This document shows, one piece after another, positions 31,813 to 40,002 of a stretch of 64,000 nucleotides of DNA. A model generated the notes under the pieces. The model was not told where the DNA came from and searched no databases. It was given only the letters and a program-made list of their open reading frames with translations. This stretch comes from Miltoncostaea sp036826475. Its GTDB lineage: Bacteria; Actinomycetota; Thermoleophilia; Miltoncostaeales; Miltoncostaeaceae. Where the stretch lies: assembly GCA_036826475.1 (NCBI GenBank), contig DAISWG010000015.1:1-64000 (forward strand), given 5' to 3'. Made by a program: the position numbers and the translations under genes. Position 1 is the stretch's first letter, and every line of letters begins with the position of its first letter.

Positions 31813-32975
31813 CAGACGGCCGCCCCCACCCGGTCGTAGATCCGCTCGTGCGCCGCCGCGGCCGCGTCCCAGGTGAAGCGGGCGGCCGTCGCCCGCCCCC
31901 CTTCGCGCAAATGGGACCCCGGGGTCTCGACTGCTCGGACGAGGGCGCGACCGAGCGACTCGGCGTCGCCGACCGGCACCATGAGGCAGTCGCGCCCGTC
32001 CCTCAGGAACTCCCGCAGCACCGGCAGGTCGCTCACGACCACGGGCAGGCCGGCGGCCTGGGCCTCCAGCACCACGAGCCCGAAGCCCTCCCGCTCCGAC
32101 GGGAACGCGAAGACGTCGGCGGCGCGCATCAGCGGCGGCATCAGCTCGTCGGGCAGCGACCCGAGCACCTGGACGTCCGCCCGCGGGTCGACGTCGCGGC
32201 CGCGGGCGACGCGCAGGCCCAGGCGGGCGGCGTCCTCCTCCCAGGCGGCGCGGTAGTCGGCGTAGTCGAACAGCGTCTCGCCCCCGGCGATCGCCAGGAG
32301 GGCGCCCGCACCCATGTCGCCCCGCCGCGCCGCGAACGCCGCCAGCAGGGTGCGGCTGCCCTTCCGCGGCTCGATCCCCCCGATCGCGAGGACGGTGGGG
32401 CGGGCGCCCCAGCCCAGCAGGTCGCCGGCCGCCGTCCGGTCGAGCGCGCACCCCGCGAACCGGGCCGCATCGACCCCGTTCGGAATCACCTCCGCGTCCA
32501 CGCCATGGTCGCGGCGCAGGACCTCCGCCCAGTGGCGGCTCACGCAGATGCGGTGGTCCACGTCCTCGATCGACGCCCGCTGGCACTCCTGCAGGACCGG
32601 GCTGGCGAAGTCGTCGACGTGGTGGACGGTGCGGACGGCCGCGTCCACGCGGCCCTCGTCGCGGAGCGCGAGCAGCGCCCGGGCCGACAGGCAGTCCTCG
32701 GCGTGGTGCACGTCCGCCGGCCCGGCGGCGCGCATCCCCTCGGCCAGGGTGGCGGCGTACCGCAGGATCCGCGGCTCCACGTCCTCGCCCGGGCGCCGGT
32801 CGACCGGCACCAGGCGGGCGGGCACGCGCGGCTCGCGGAAGAAGCGCGCCCCGTCGGCCGACAGCGCCCACAGCTCCACGTCACGGCCGCGGGCGGCCAG
32901 GGCCTCGGCCAGGTGCAGCGCGTGGACCACCCCGCCGCGGGGCTTGGTGGAGTAGGTGACGATGCGGATCCTCAC
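31812..32975 (-). CDS. Glycosyltransferase, MSMEG_0565 family
   Basis: A 387-residue GT-B, family 4-like enzyme. The opening IRIVTYSTKPRGGVVHALHLAEALAARG is typical of the MSMEG_0565 glycosyltransferases that travel with Sll0783/MSMEG_0568-type nitrogen-starvation genes, several of which are encoded at 39-45 kb. AIGGIEPRKGSRTL and PSEREGFGLVVLEAQAAGLPVV (E-x7-E nucleotide-sugar site) are intact. Acceptor and product of this family are unknown to me. GTG start, 7 bp after the FdrA stop; same strand as the carbamate kinase to OsmC series. Confidence 0.82.
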   Translation of the reverse strand: MRIRIVTYSTKPRGGVVHALHLAEALAARGRDVELWALSADGARFFREPRVPARLVPVDRRPGEDVEPRILRYAATLAEGMRAAGPADVHHAEDCLSARALLALRDEGRVDAAVRTVHHVDDFASPVLQECQRASIEDVDHRICVSRHWAEVLRRDHGVDAEVIPNGVDAARFAGCALDRTAAGDLLGWGARPTVLAIGGIEPRKGSRTLLAAFAARRGDMGAGALLAIAGGETLFDYADYRAAWEEDAARLGLRVARGRDVDPRADVQVLGSLPDELMPPLMRAADVFAFPSEREGFGLVVLEAQAAGLPVVVSDLPVLREFLRDGRDCLMVPVGDAESLGRALVRAVETPGSHLREGGRATAARFTWDAAAAAHERIYDRVGAAV

Positions 32976-32982
32976 CGCGCCC

Positions 32983-34452
32983 TCATCCCGCGATCGCCGC
33001 GGCCAGGCGCGCGGCGGCCGCGTTGGTCGGGGCCAGGCGCACGCCCGCGTCCTCCAGGGCGGCGGCCTGGCGGCTGCGCACCTGCGGGTCGGCCTCCGTG
33101 CCCAGCACGTAGCCCACCACGGCCAGCTGCGGCCGGGCGGCCAGGGCCTCGCGGATCGGCGGGATCAGCACCGACGCGGGGTCGGGGTGGCTGGCGTACC
33201 CCAGGACGACGTCGATCAGGATCACGCCCACGTCGGGGTCGGCGGCCTCCTCGGCCAGCCGCTCGGCGCGGGCGGCGGGGTCGATCATGGGGTGGGGGCG
33301 GCCGCGGGTGAACTCCTCCTCGCCCAGATCGAGCACCGCGTGGCCCGACGGCGGCCCCTGCAGCCGCCGCGCGCGCCCGGCGGGGGCGTTGGTGGACACG
33401 GTGCCGAGGCGCTCGGCCAGGATCGCCGCGGCCTCGCTGCACAGCGTGCCGCCCGAGAAGAGGCCCCGCACCGCGCCGCCCGACACCCATCCGGCGCGCG
33501 GGTCGCGCGGCGCCGGGGCGTCGTGCCCCGCGAGCCGCGCGGCCGCGAGGGCCGCGCCCTCCAGCGTGTCGGCCAGGTGGACGCCGTCCACCGGGTCGAC
33601 GCCGCCCCCCACCATGCAGGCGGCGGCGGGCTTCCCGCACCCCGCCAGCGCGCGCAGCACCGTCTCGGCCACCTCCGGGCTGGGCGGCTTGGAGACGCAG
33701 AGGACCACCGCCGTGTCGTCGTCGGCCGCCAGCCGGGCGATCGCGTCCAGGGCGGTGACGGCCCCCACCTCGTCCTTCAGGTCGCGCCCCCCGGTGCCGT
33801 AGCAGGCGCTGACCCCCGCCCCGGCGCGATCGACGAGCACCGTGACCTCCTGCGCGCCTGTGCCGGCCGCCGCGACCACGCCGACGCTGCCGCGGGCCAC
33901 GACGTTGGCGAAGCCGAGGGCGACGCCGTCGATGATCGCGGTGCCGGCGCCGGGACCCATCACGAGCAGCCCGCGCTCGTGGGCGCGCCGCTTGAGCGCC
34001 ACCTCGTCGGCGACCGGGACGTTGTCCGAGAAGAGGAGCACGTCCATGCCGGCGCCGAGGGCCTTGTGCGCCTCCAGGGCCGCGTACTCGCCGGGCACCG
34101 ACACCACCGCCACGTCGCCCGCGGCCCGCGCCAGGCTGCGCGGGGCCCGCACCGCCGGCCCCCCGCCGCCCGCCGCCGCGGGGACGGCGTCCAGCACATG
34201 CTCGGCGGCCGCGACGCCGTCGCCGGCGCGGTCGCCCTGCACGGCGATGACCAGGTCGTCGGGACCTGCCCCGTCGATCGCCGGGTCGTCCATCCCCAGG
34301 CCGCCCGCCTCCTCGCGGTTGGCGGGGGTGCCCATGAAGCAGAACGCGCGGGTCACCCCGTCGACCGCCTCGGCGGCGCGGGCGGCCGCCATCATCTTCG
34401 CGCTGTCGGCCCAGCGGCCGGCCCGGACGCGGACCTCCAGCGACGCGCTCAC
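32983..34452 (-). CDS. FdrA/AllF-like acyl-CoA-synthetase-fold protein
   Basis: A 489-residue homologue of E. coli FdrA (AllF): MMAAARAAEAVDGVTRAFCFMGTPANRE, LLFSDNVPVADEVALK, RGLLVMGPGAGTAI, GGRDLKDEVG, LCVSKPP, GLFSGGTLCSEAAAI, GRPHPMIDP and GTEADPQVRSRQ align closely with that protein. FdrA has a succinyl-CoA-ligase-like fold and, with a DUF1116 protein, is part of the oxamate carbamoyltransferase of allantoin catabolism, which feeds carbamoyl phosphate to carbamate kinase. A DUF1116 protein (44543) and carbamate kinase (38372) are in the same island. It lacks the C-terminal extension of E. coli FdrA. GTGA overlap with the decarboxylase gene. Confidence 0.83.
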   Translation of the reverse strand: MSASLEVRVRAGRWADSAKMMAAARAAEAVDGVTRAFCFMGTPANREEAGGLGMDDPAIDGAGPDDLVIAVQGDRAGDGVAAAEHVLDAVPAAAGGGGPAVRAPRSLARAAGDVAVVSVPGEYAALEAHKALGAGMDVLLFSDNVPVADEVALKRRAHERGLLVMGPGAGTAIIDGVALGFANVVARGSVGVVAAAGTGAQEVTVLVDRAGAGVSACYGTGGRDLKDEVGAVTALDAIARLAADDDTAVVLCVSKPPSPEVAETVLRALAGCGKPAAACMVGGGVDPVDGVHLADTLEGAALAAARLAGHDAPAPRDPRAGWVSGGAVRGLFSGGTLCSEAAAILAERLGTVSTNAPAGRARRLQGPPSGHAVLDLGEEEFTRGRPHPMIDPAARAERLAEEAADPDVGVILIDVVLGYASHPDPASVLIPPIREALAARPQLAVVGYVLGTEADPQVRSRQAAALEDAGVRLAPTNAAAARLAAAIAG

Positions 34453-35687
34453 GATGCGGACACCGCCCTCCCCTCGGGGCCCACCAGCAGCGGCTCGGCC
34501 TGCGCGCCGAGGGCCTCGTCGTCGGTCTCGCGGGCGCGCAGCAGGGCCGCGCGGCCGCCCTCCACCAGCACCGCCCCCGGACGGAGGTGGATGAACGGGG
34601 AGGCCTGCGCCATGGCGTAGGCCCCCGTCTGACCCACCCACACCAGGTCCCCGACGCGCAGCGGCGTCAGCGGCACCTCCCGCGCGATCGCGTCGTGCTG
34701 GAGGCACAGCGGCCCGAACAGGTCGGTCGGTCGCTCGGCCCCGCCGCGCGGCTCGGCGGCCTCCACCGGCGAGCGCTTCCACAGCACGCACGGCACCTGG
34801 GTGATGCCGGCATCGACCACCACGGCACCGGCCCCGCGCCGGGCCACCACGCGCGTGAGCAGCCACCCGGCGTCGCGGATCAGCGCGCGCCCGGGCTCAA
34901 GGATCAGCGGGGGCGCATCCGGCCCGAGGGCCTCGCGCACCGCCGCGAGGTAGGGGCCCAGCCCGGCGGCACCCGGCCACCCACCGCCCATGTCGAGCCA
35001 CTCGACGCCGCCGACCCGCTCGGCGGTCTCGCGCAGGCGCGCGGCGGCGGCGGCGAACCGCGACACGGGCACCGGGTACTGCACCGTGACCCCGTGGATC
35101 GGCGGACCGGCCGGGGGGAGCGGGCCGAGCTGGTAGGCGCCGAGGTGGATGTGCAGCCCGGTGAGCCGCAGGCCGGCGCGGCGCAGGACCGACGCGGCGG
35201 CCGGCGCCACGCGCGCCGGGACCCCGAACCGGTCGGTGGCCTCCCGGTCGGGCGGGCGCAGGCGCAGGCCGATCCGCGCGCCGGGCGCCGCGTGCCGGGC
35301 CAGGCGGGCGATCGCGCGCACCTGCTCGGCCCCGTCGGCGATCACCGTGGCGCCCTCCTCCAGGGCGCGCTTCAGCTCGTCCCCGGTCTTGAGCGGGCCG
35401 TTGAACACCATCTGCGACCCCGGCACCCCGGCGCGGCGCGCCACCCGGTACTCGAAGCCGGATGCCACCTCGGCCCAGCAGCCCGCCCGGTTCAGGCGCG
35501 CCACCAGGCCCATCAGCGGGTTGGACTTGACCGAGTAGGCGACGGTCACGTCCGCGCCGGCGGCCTCCCTGAACGCCCGCGCCTCGGCCTCCATCCGGGC
35601 GCCGTCGAACGCGTAGAGCGGCGTCCCGAACCGCTCCGCCAGCTCGGAGGCGCGGCCGGGCGGGCGCGGGTCGAGGCCCCGGATCAC
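34449..35687 (-). CDS. PLP-dependent decarboxylase (DapDC/ODC fold-III)
   Basis: A 412-residue alanine-racemase-fold enzyme. The PLP Lys is in DVTVAYSVKSNPLMGLV, the next strand has CWAEVASGFEYRVARRAGV, the barrel has GLHIHLGAYQ, the phosphate loop is WLDMGGGWPG, EPGRALIRDAG follows, and the late VGQTGAYAMAQASPF matches the GAY motif at the dimer active site. It would decarboxylate an amino acid such as a diaminopimelate- or ornithine-like substrate; specificity is unknown. Coupled to the LLM and FdrA genes by GTGA overlaps. Confidence 0.82.
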   Translation of the reverse strand: MIRGLDPRPPGRASELAERFGTPLYAFDGARMEAEARAFREAAGADVTVAYSVKSNPLMGLVARLNRAGCWAEVASGFEYRVARRAGVPGSQMVFNGPLKTGDELKRALEEGATVIADGAEQVRAIARLARHAAPGARIGLRLRPPDREATDRFGVPARVAPAAASVLRRAGLRLTGLHIHLGAYQLGPLPPAGPPIHGVTVQYPVPVSRFAAAAARLRETAERVGGVEWLDMGGGWPGAAGLGPYLAAVREALGPDAPPLILEPGRALIRDAGWLLTRVVARRGAGAVVVDAGITQVPCVLWKRSPVEAAEPRGGAERPTDLFGPLCLQHDAIAREVPLTPLRVGDLVWVGQTGAYAMAQASPFIHLRPGAVLVEGGRAALLRARETDDEALGAQAEPLLVGPEGRAVSAS

Positions 35688-36679
35688 GCCGCCGCCTCGC
35701 GCTCGAGGAGCGGCCAGACGCGGGCGCCCACCCGCGCGACCTCCACGTCGTGCGGGTAGCCGGAGCCGATGACCAGGTCGACGCCGGCGTCGCGGTAGGC
35801 GGCCAGCAGCTCGGCCACGCGCGCGTGGGAGCCCACAAGGCCGGTGCCCGCGCCGCCGCGGACCGCCCGGATGCCCGCCCACAGGCCGGGCGCCACCCAG
35901 CCGTCGCCGTCGGCGTCGATCGCGTTCATGCGCGCCTGGCCGACGCTGTCGAACCCGGCGTACTCGGACGCCCGTTCGCCGGTGACCTCGGCGCGCGACA
36001 GCAGCTCGGCCGCGGCGGCGCGGGCCTCGCGGTCGGTGTCGCGGGCGATCACGTGGATCCGCAGCCCGAACCGCATGGGCCGCGCGGCCCGCGCCCGCAC
36101 GCGGGCGACCCTGGCGGCGATCTGCTCGGGCGGCTCGCCCCACATCAGGTACGTGTCGGCCACCCGGCAGGCGAGCGCCACGGCGTCGTCGCTGGCGCCG
36201 CCCAGATAGAGGGGCCCGGGGAAGCGCGCGCGGAGGGCGTCGGCCAGGGCGCCGAGCCGGGCGTAGCGGCCGGCGTGGTCGAGCGCCGGCGCGCCGTACC
36301 CGGTGTCGGGCCCGCCGCCCGCGACCAGGTTGATCGCGATCCGCCCGGGCGCGATGCGCTCGAGCGTCTCGGCCTGGTGGGCGGCGAGGTCGGGCGCGAG
36401 CCCGGCGGGGTTGATCGCCACGATGATCCGGATCGCGCGCGTCAGGGCCGCGAGCGCGGTCGCCGTGGTCCAGCTCTCCATGAACGGGGCGTCCGGCGCG
36501 AACGAGTCGTTGACCGTCCCCGTGGGGATCAGGATCTCGGCGGCGCCGGCGCGCTCCGCCGCGGTCGCGACGGCCGCGAGGTGGGCGATGGTGGGCGCCT
36601 GCTCGGGGCGGCGCGTGCCCAGGAAGCGGCCGTCGCCCTCCGACGGGCAGTACCAGGCGAGGGTGGGCGTCCCGGTCAG
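35684..36679 (-). CDS. LLM-class flavin-dependent monooxygenase
   Basis: The frame with standard starts gives only 265 residues from ATG 36481, but the same frame continues upstream with a good family N-terminus (LAWYCPSEGDGRFLGTRR, then AERAGAAEILIPTGTV). That matches luciferase-like, SsuD-type monooxygenases (compare W.P..GDGR and AE.AGF...L.PTG). The only start codon that keeps it is CTG at 36679, with GGGGGA 7 nt before it, giving 331 residues. FMN and substrate regions (LVAGGGPDTGYG, ADTYLMWGEPPEQIA) are intact. It may oxidise a nitrogen or sulfur compound in this island. Coupled to the decarboxylase by GTGA. Confidence 0.72.
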   Translation of the reverse strand: MTGTPTLAWYCPSEGDGRFLGTRRPEQAPTIAHLAAVATAAERAGAAEILIPTGTVNDSFAPDAPFMESWTTATALAALTRAIRIIVAINPAGLAPDLAAHQAETLERIAPGRIAINLVAGGGPDTGYGAPALDHAGRYARLGALADALRARFPGPLYLGGASDDAVALACRVADTYLMWGEPPEQIAARVARVRARAARPMRFGLRIHVIARDTDREARAAAAELLSRAEVTGERASEYAGFDSVGQARMNAIDADGDGWVAPGLWAGIRAVRGGAGTGLVGSHARVAELLAAYRDAGVDLVIGSGYPHDVEVARVGARVWPLLEREAAA

Positions 36680-36720
36680 CGGGCTGTCCCCCGGCGGCGG
36701 TCGTGCGCGATCATCCGCCC

Positions 36721-36996
36721 GTGTCGTGCACGGTGACCATCGAGAGCCGCGATCCCGAGACCGGGGAGGTGCGGCGCGACGTGTTCGAGCTGACGCCCGC
36801 CCCGCCGCCCGGCGACGAGCGCCGCGTGCTGGTGGAGCTGGTGACCGGCATCCACCCGAACGCCGTTGAGGTGTCGTGGTCCGACGGCGTCGCCGTGCTC
36901 GACGACGGCGGACGGGCCGTGACCGCCACGTTCGGCCCCGGCGAGCCCGACTCCGACCCGCCGCCCGCCCCCGACCAGGGCACCCTCTTCGGCTGA
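36721..36996 (+). CDS. Small hypothetical protein on the opposite strand inside the island
   Basis: A 91-residue acidic protein (TVTIESRDPETGEVRRDVFE, ERRVLVELVTGIHPNAVEVSW, VTATFGPGE). Codon third positions are almost all G or C, supporting coding. It points against the surrounding minus-strand genes, filling the 328-bp break between the LLM and aminotransferase-like genes. GTG 36703 is an alternative start. Neither has a ribosome site or -10 at the usual spacing. No family recognised. Confidence 0.5.
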   Translation: MSCTVTIESRDPETGEVRRDVFELTPAPPPGDERRVLVELVTGIHPNAVEVSWSDGVAVLDDGGRAVTATFGPGEPDSDPPPAPDQGTLFG

Positions 36997-37007
36997 GCGC
37001 CCGCCGC

Positions 37008-38375
37008 TCACCCGGCCTCCACGAGGGCGGCGATCCGGCGGCCGCGCTCGGTGCCGTACGAGAGGAACAGGTCGCGGACCGCGTCGCGGTACACCCCGGA
37101 CGCCGCCTCCTCGATCGCGTCGGGGAACGCCTCGGCGAAGCGCTCCAGCGCCGAGGCGTCCGGGTCGCTCAGGTTGAGCCGGAGCGTCGTGGTGGCACCC
37201 ACCTCGCCCAGCCCGTCCCCCGGGTAGACCGCCACCCGCCGGCGGCACAGCGCCACCGTCAGCTCCTGCGCGCTGGCGCCGGCGCCGGACACGTCGATGA
37301 CGCACGAGAACCCGTAGGCCGGGTCGATCACCGGCGTGGCGATGCGCTTCAGCGCCGCCAGGTTCCGCCGGATGACGTCCTCGCCGCGCCGCGTCCAGTC
37401 CTCGTCGCGCAGCGCCGCCGCGGCGCCCACCTGCGCGACCCGGTTGGTGTTGAGGCGGACGGCCGCGATCTTCACCTGCAGGCACGTCCGCACCAGCGCG
37501 GGGTCCCCCCCGAGCGCGCCGACCCGGGCGCCCGCCATCCCGTAGCCGTGCGCCAGGCCGCTCGACACCAGCAGCGTCGCGTCGGGATGGTCGGCCGCGA
37601 CGGCCGCGATCGGGTGGTGCCGGGCGGCCGGATCGACGCGGTGGGCGGAGTGGGTGGTGTCGGCCAGGATCACGATCCCGCGGTCGGCCGACAGCCGCAG
37701 CAGCGCCGCGAGCTCCTCGCGCGCCTGGACCGTCCCGAACGGGTTCACCGGATCGCAGACCACGATCATCCTCGTGCGCGGCGTGACGGCGGCGGCCACC
37801 TCGCCGGGGTCGAGGCGCCACCCGTTGCCGGCCGTGAGGCGCACCCACACCGGCACGCCGCCGGCCAGCCGGAGCGCCGGCACGAAGTGGAAGTAGCCGG
37901 GGTCGGTGACGATGACCTCGTCGCCCGGGTCCAGGCACGCGAGGGCCGCGTAGCCCACGCCCGCCTGGGCGCCCTCGGTGCCGATCACGTCGAAGCGGTC
38001 GTCGCGGGCGCGGCCCAGGAGCGCCTCGGCCATCAGGTCGCGCAGCGGCTCGTCCAGGTCGGGCGAGTACGGGCCCACGTGCTCGGCGTCGACGGCGTCG
38101 CGCATCGCGTCGAGCGCCCGCGGGGACGGCCCGATGTGGTTGGCCATCCATCCCAGGTCGGCCCACTCGCCGCGGTCGAGCGCGATGGCGCCGTCGCGGT
38201 AGACGTCCGCCGGGTCCCACCCCAGGATGCGGTAGGCGTCGCGGTACGTCATGTAGTTGCCGAACCCCTGCGGGTCCTCCAGCAGGGCGCGGGCGCGCGC
38301 CGAGGCGGCGGGCACGTCGGCCGGGGCCGGGGGGCGCCACGTGAGCACCGATCGTTGGCGCGGCCGGGTGCTCAC
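37008..38375 (-). CDS. Fold-type I aminotransferase homologue without catalytic lysine
   Basis: A 455-residue class I/II aminotransferase-like protein. IGTEGAQAGVGYAALACLDPGDEVIV and DPGYFHF are conserved early. VCDPVNPFGTV carries the substrate-side Asn211, ILADTTHSAH has the Asp239 that meets the PLP ring nitrogen, and AGARVGAL has the phosphate Arg284. However, where SxSK normally places the PLP lysine, the protein reads SSGLAHGYGMAG: His276 instead of Lys. It therefore cannot form the usual internal aldimine and may be a non-transaminating enzyme or a binding protein. GTG start coupled to carbamate kinase. Confidence 0.78.
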   Translation of the reverse strand: MSTRPRQRSVLTWRPPAPADVPAASARARALLEDPQGFGNYMTYRDAYRILGWDPADVYRDGAIALDRGEWADLGWMANHIGPSPRALDAMRDAVDAEHVGPYSPDLDEPLRDLMAEALLGRARDDRFDVIGTEGAQAGVGYAALACLDPGDEVIVTDPGYFHFVPALRLAGGVPVWVRLTAGNGWRLDPGEVAAAVTPRTRMIVVCDPVNPFGTVQAREELAALLRLSADRGIVILADTTHSAHRVDPAARHHPIAAVAADHPDATLLVSSGLAHGYGMAGARVGALGGDPALVRTCLQVKIAAVRLNTNRVAQVGAAAALRDEDWTRRGEDVIRRNLAALKRIATPVIDPAYGFSCVIDVSGAGASAQELTVALCRRRVAVYPGDGLGEVGATTTLRLNLSDPDASALERFAEAFPDAIEEAASGVYRDAVRDLFLSYGTERGRRIAALVEAG

Positions 38376-39307
38376 GCGACGATCCGCGTCCCCGTGCGGC
38401 CCGCGAGGGCGTCGGCGGCCGCCTCCATGGACGTGATCAGGGCCTGGCCGCCGCCGCCCTCCACGAACTGCACCGCCGCCTCGACCTTGGGACCCATGCT
38501 GCCCGCCGGGAACTGGCCGTCGGCCAGGTGGGCGCGGGCCTCGGCGACGGTCATCACGTCGACCGGGCGCTCCCGCGGCGTGCCGAAGTCGAGCAGCACC
38601 TTCTCCACGCCGGTGAGCAGCAGCAGCGACGACGCGCCCACCAGCCGGCCGACGAGGGCCGCGGCGAAGTCCTTGTCGATCACGGCGTCCACGCCCACCA
38701 GGTCGGCGCCGACCCGGGCCACCGGGACGCCGCCGCCGCCGCAGGCCACCACCACCTCGCCCGCGTCGAGCAGGCGCCGGATCTCGCCGGCCTCCACCAC
38801 CTCGACCGGCTCGGGCGAGGCCACCACCCTCCGCCAGCCCCGCCCGGCGTCCTCCGCCACCGACCAGCCCCGGGCGGAGGCCAGCCGCCGTGCGCGGCCC
38901 TCGGAGAAGAACGGGCCGATGGGCTTGGTGGGGTGCGCGAACGCCGGGTCGGCGGCGTCGACCACCACCTGCGTCATGACCGCCGCCACCGAGCGCGGGA
39001 GGCCGCGCGCGGCGAGCGTGTCGCCGATCGACTGGGCCAGCAGGTAGCCGAGCTGACCCTGGGTCATCGCGCCCAGCACGAACAGCGGCTGGGCCGGGAT
39101 CTCGCGGCTCACCGCCTCCTGGGCCATCGCCAGCGCGCCCACCTGGGGGCCGTTGCCGTGCACGACCACGAGGCGCACGCCGTCGCCGATCATCCGTACC
39201 GCGGTCTCCGCGACGCCCCTCGCACGCGACTCCTGGTCCGCGAACTCACCGAGCCCGGCGGGGGCGAGCGCGTTGCCCCCGATGGCCAGGATCACCGTCT
39301 CCGACAC
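38372..39307 (-). CDS. arcC: Carbamate kinase
   Basis: A 311-residue amino-acid-kinase-fold enzyme that turns carbamoyl phosphate and ADP into ATP, CO2 and NH3. Recognition segments are LAIGGNALAPAG, VVVHGNGPQVGALAM, VVACGGGGVPVARVG, AVIDKDFAAALVGRLV and GQFPAGSMGPKVEAAVQF. It heads the minus-strand series (aminotransferase-like, LLM, decarboxylase, FdrA, GT). No arginine deiminase or ornithine carbamoyltransferase is seen, so the carbamoyl phosphate more likely comes from the FdrA/DUF1116 system. GTG start with AAGGAG about 11 nt upstream. Confidence 0.93.
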   Translation of the reverse strand: MSETVILAIGGNALAPAGLGEFADQESRARGVAETAVRMIGDGVRLVVVHGNGPQVGALAMAQEAVSREIPAQPLFVLGAMTQGQLGYLLAQSIGDTLAARGLPRSVAAVMTQVVVDAADPAFAHPTKPIGPFFSEGRARRLASARGWSVAEDAGRGWRRVVASPEPVEVVEAGEIRRLLDAGEVVVACGGGGVPVARVGADLVGVDAVIDKDFAAALVGRLVGASSLLLLTGVEKVLLDFGTPRERPVDVMTVAEARAHLADGQFPAGSMGPKVEAAVQFVEGGGGQALITSMEAAADALAGRTGTRIVA

Positions 39308-39480
39308 CGACTCGCTATCTCCTTGTGTACATAGTCCGGGAAGACAGTTGTTGGTTAGGGACGTTGCGCCAAGGGGGCCCGGGGTGGAGGATGCTATCTC
39401 CCCAACCGCCGGAGGGGGCCCGACCTCGTGCGGGCTCCGAGGGATCCGGCCGTGTGCCCCACACCGAGAAGGAGCATCGC
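39308..39480. promoter_or_regulatory. Divergent control region of the nitrogen island
   Basis: 173 bp between carbamate kinase (-) and the Sll0783-like gene (+). It contains an unusually AT-rich patch (39324-39357) and a direct repeat GCTATCTCC at 39314-39322 and 39393-39401, 79 bp apart. The near-palindrome TGTGTACATA at 39324-39333 resembles a GntR-type operator. AAGGAG at 39469-39474 is the ribosome site of the plus gene. The regulator is unknown. Confidence 0.45.
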
Positions 39481-39966
39481 GTGGCCAAGATCGAGGGAAT
39501 GAAGCCGGAGGCCGGTCAGGAGCTCTACGACGTCTCCGAGAAGGTGTTTCCGGACATCAAGGCCGAGCCTGGTGAGGAGGCTTGGATCTTCATGCACACC
39601 GTGCCCTACGAGGGCTCGGTCGGCCTGGTCAACCTGCTCACGGCCACGCGGCTCGGGCGCAAGGGCTTCAAGGTCAGCCTGGTGCTCTACGGGCCGGGCG
39701 TGCTGATGGCGTCGGGCACCCGCGGCTACCCCGCCGTCGGCCAGGAGGCCTTCCCGGGTCACATGGCCATCAACAACCAGCTCAAGACCCTGCTCGCCGA
39801 GGGCGCGACCATCTACGCGTGTCGCTTCGCGATGGGCGCCCTGTACGGCTTCCGCGAGGACGACCTCATCCCGGGCGTCACCGCGTTCAACCCGCTCGAC
39901 GTGCTCGACTCGGCGCTGACGGCATGGCGCAACAAGGCCTTCCAGCTCAACACCTGGACGGTCTGA
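39481..39966 (+). CDS. MSMEG_0572/Sll0783-family nitrogen starvation response protein
   Basis: A 161-residue DsrE-like small protein that closely follows Synechocystis Sll0783: KIEGMKPEAGQELYDVSEKVFPD, EEAWIFMHTVPYEGSVGLVN, VSLVLYGPGVLMASGTRGYP and YACRFAMGALYGFREDDLI. In cyanobacteria Sll0783 is induced by nitrogen starvation and its loss affects polyhydroxybutyrate synthesis; the biochemical role is not established. The Cys in YACRFAM is conserved-looking and could be catalytic. It opens the plus-strand operon. GTG start with AAGGAG 6 nt upstream. Confidence 0.9.
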   Translation: MAKIEGMKPEAGQELYDVSEKVFPDIKAEPGEEAWIFMHTVPYEGSVGLVNLLTATRLGRKGFKVSLVLYGPGVLMASGTRGYPAVGQEAFPGHMAINNQLKTLLAEGATIYACRFAMGALYGFREDDLIPGVTAFNPLDVLDSALTAWRNKAFQLNTWTV

Positions 39967-40002
39967 GCAGCGGGAACCCGACGGGACGGGGACGGGCGCG
40001 CG

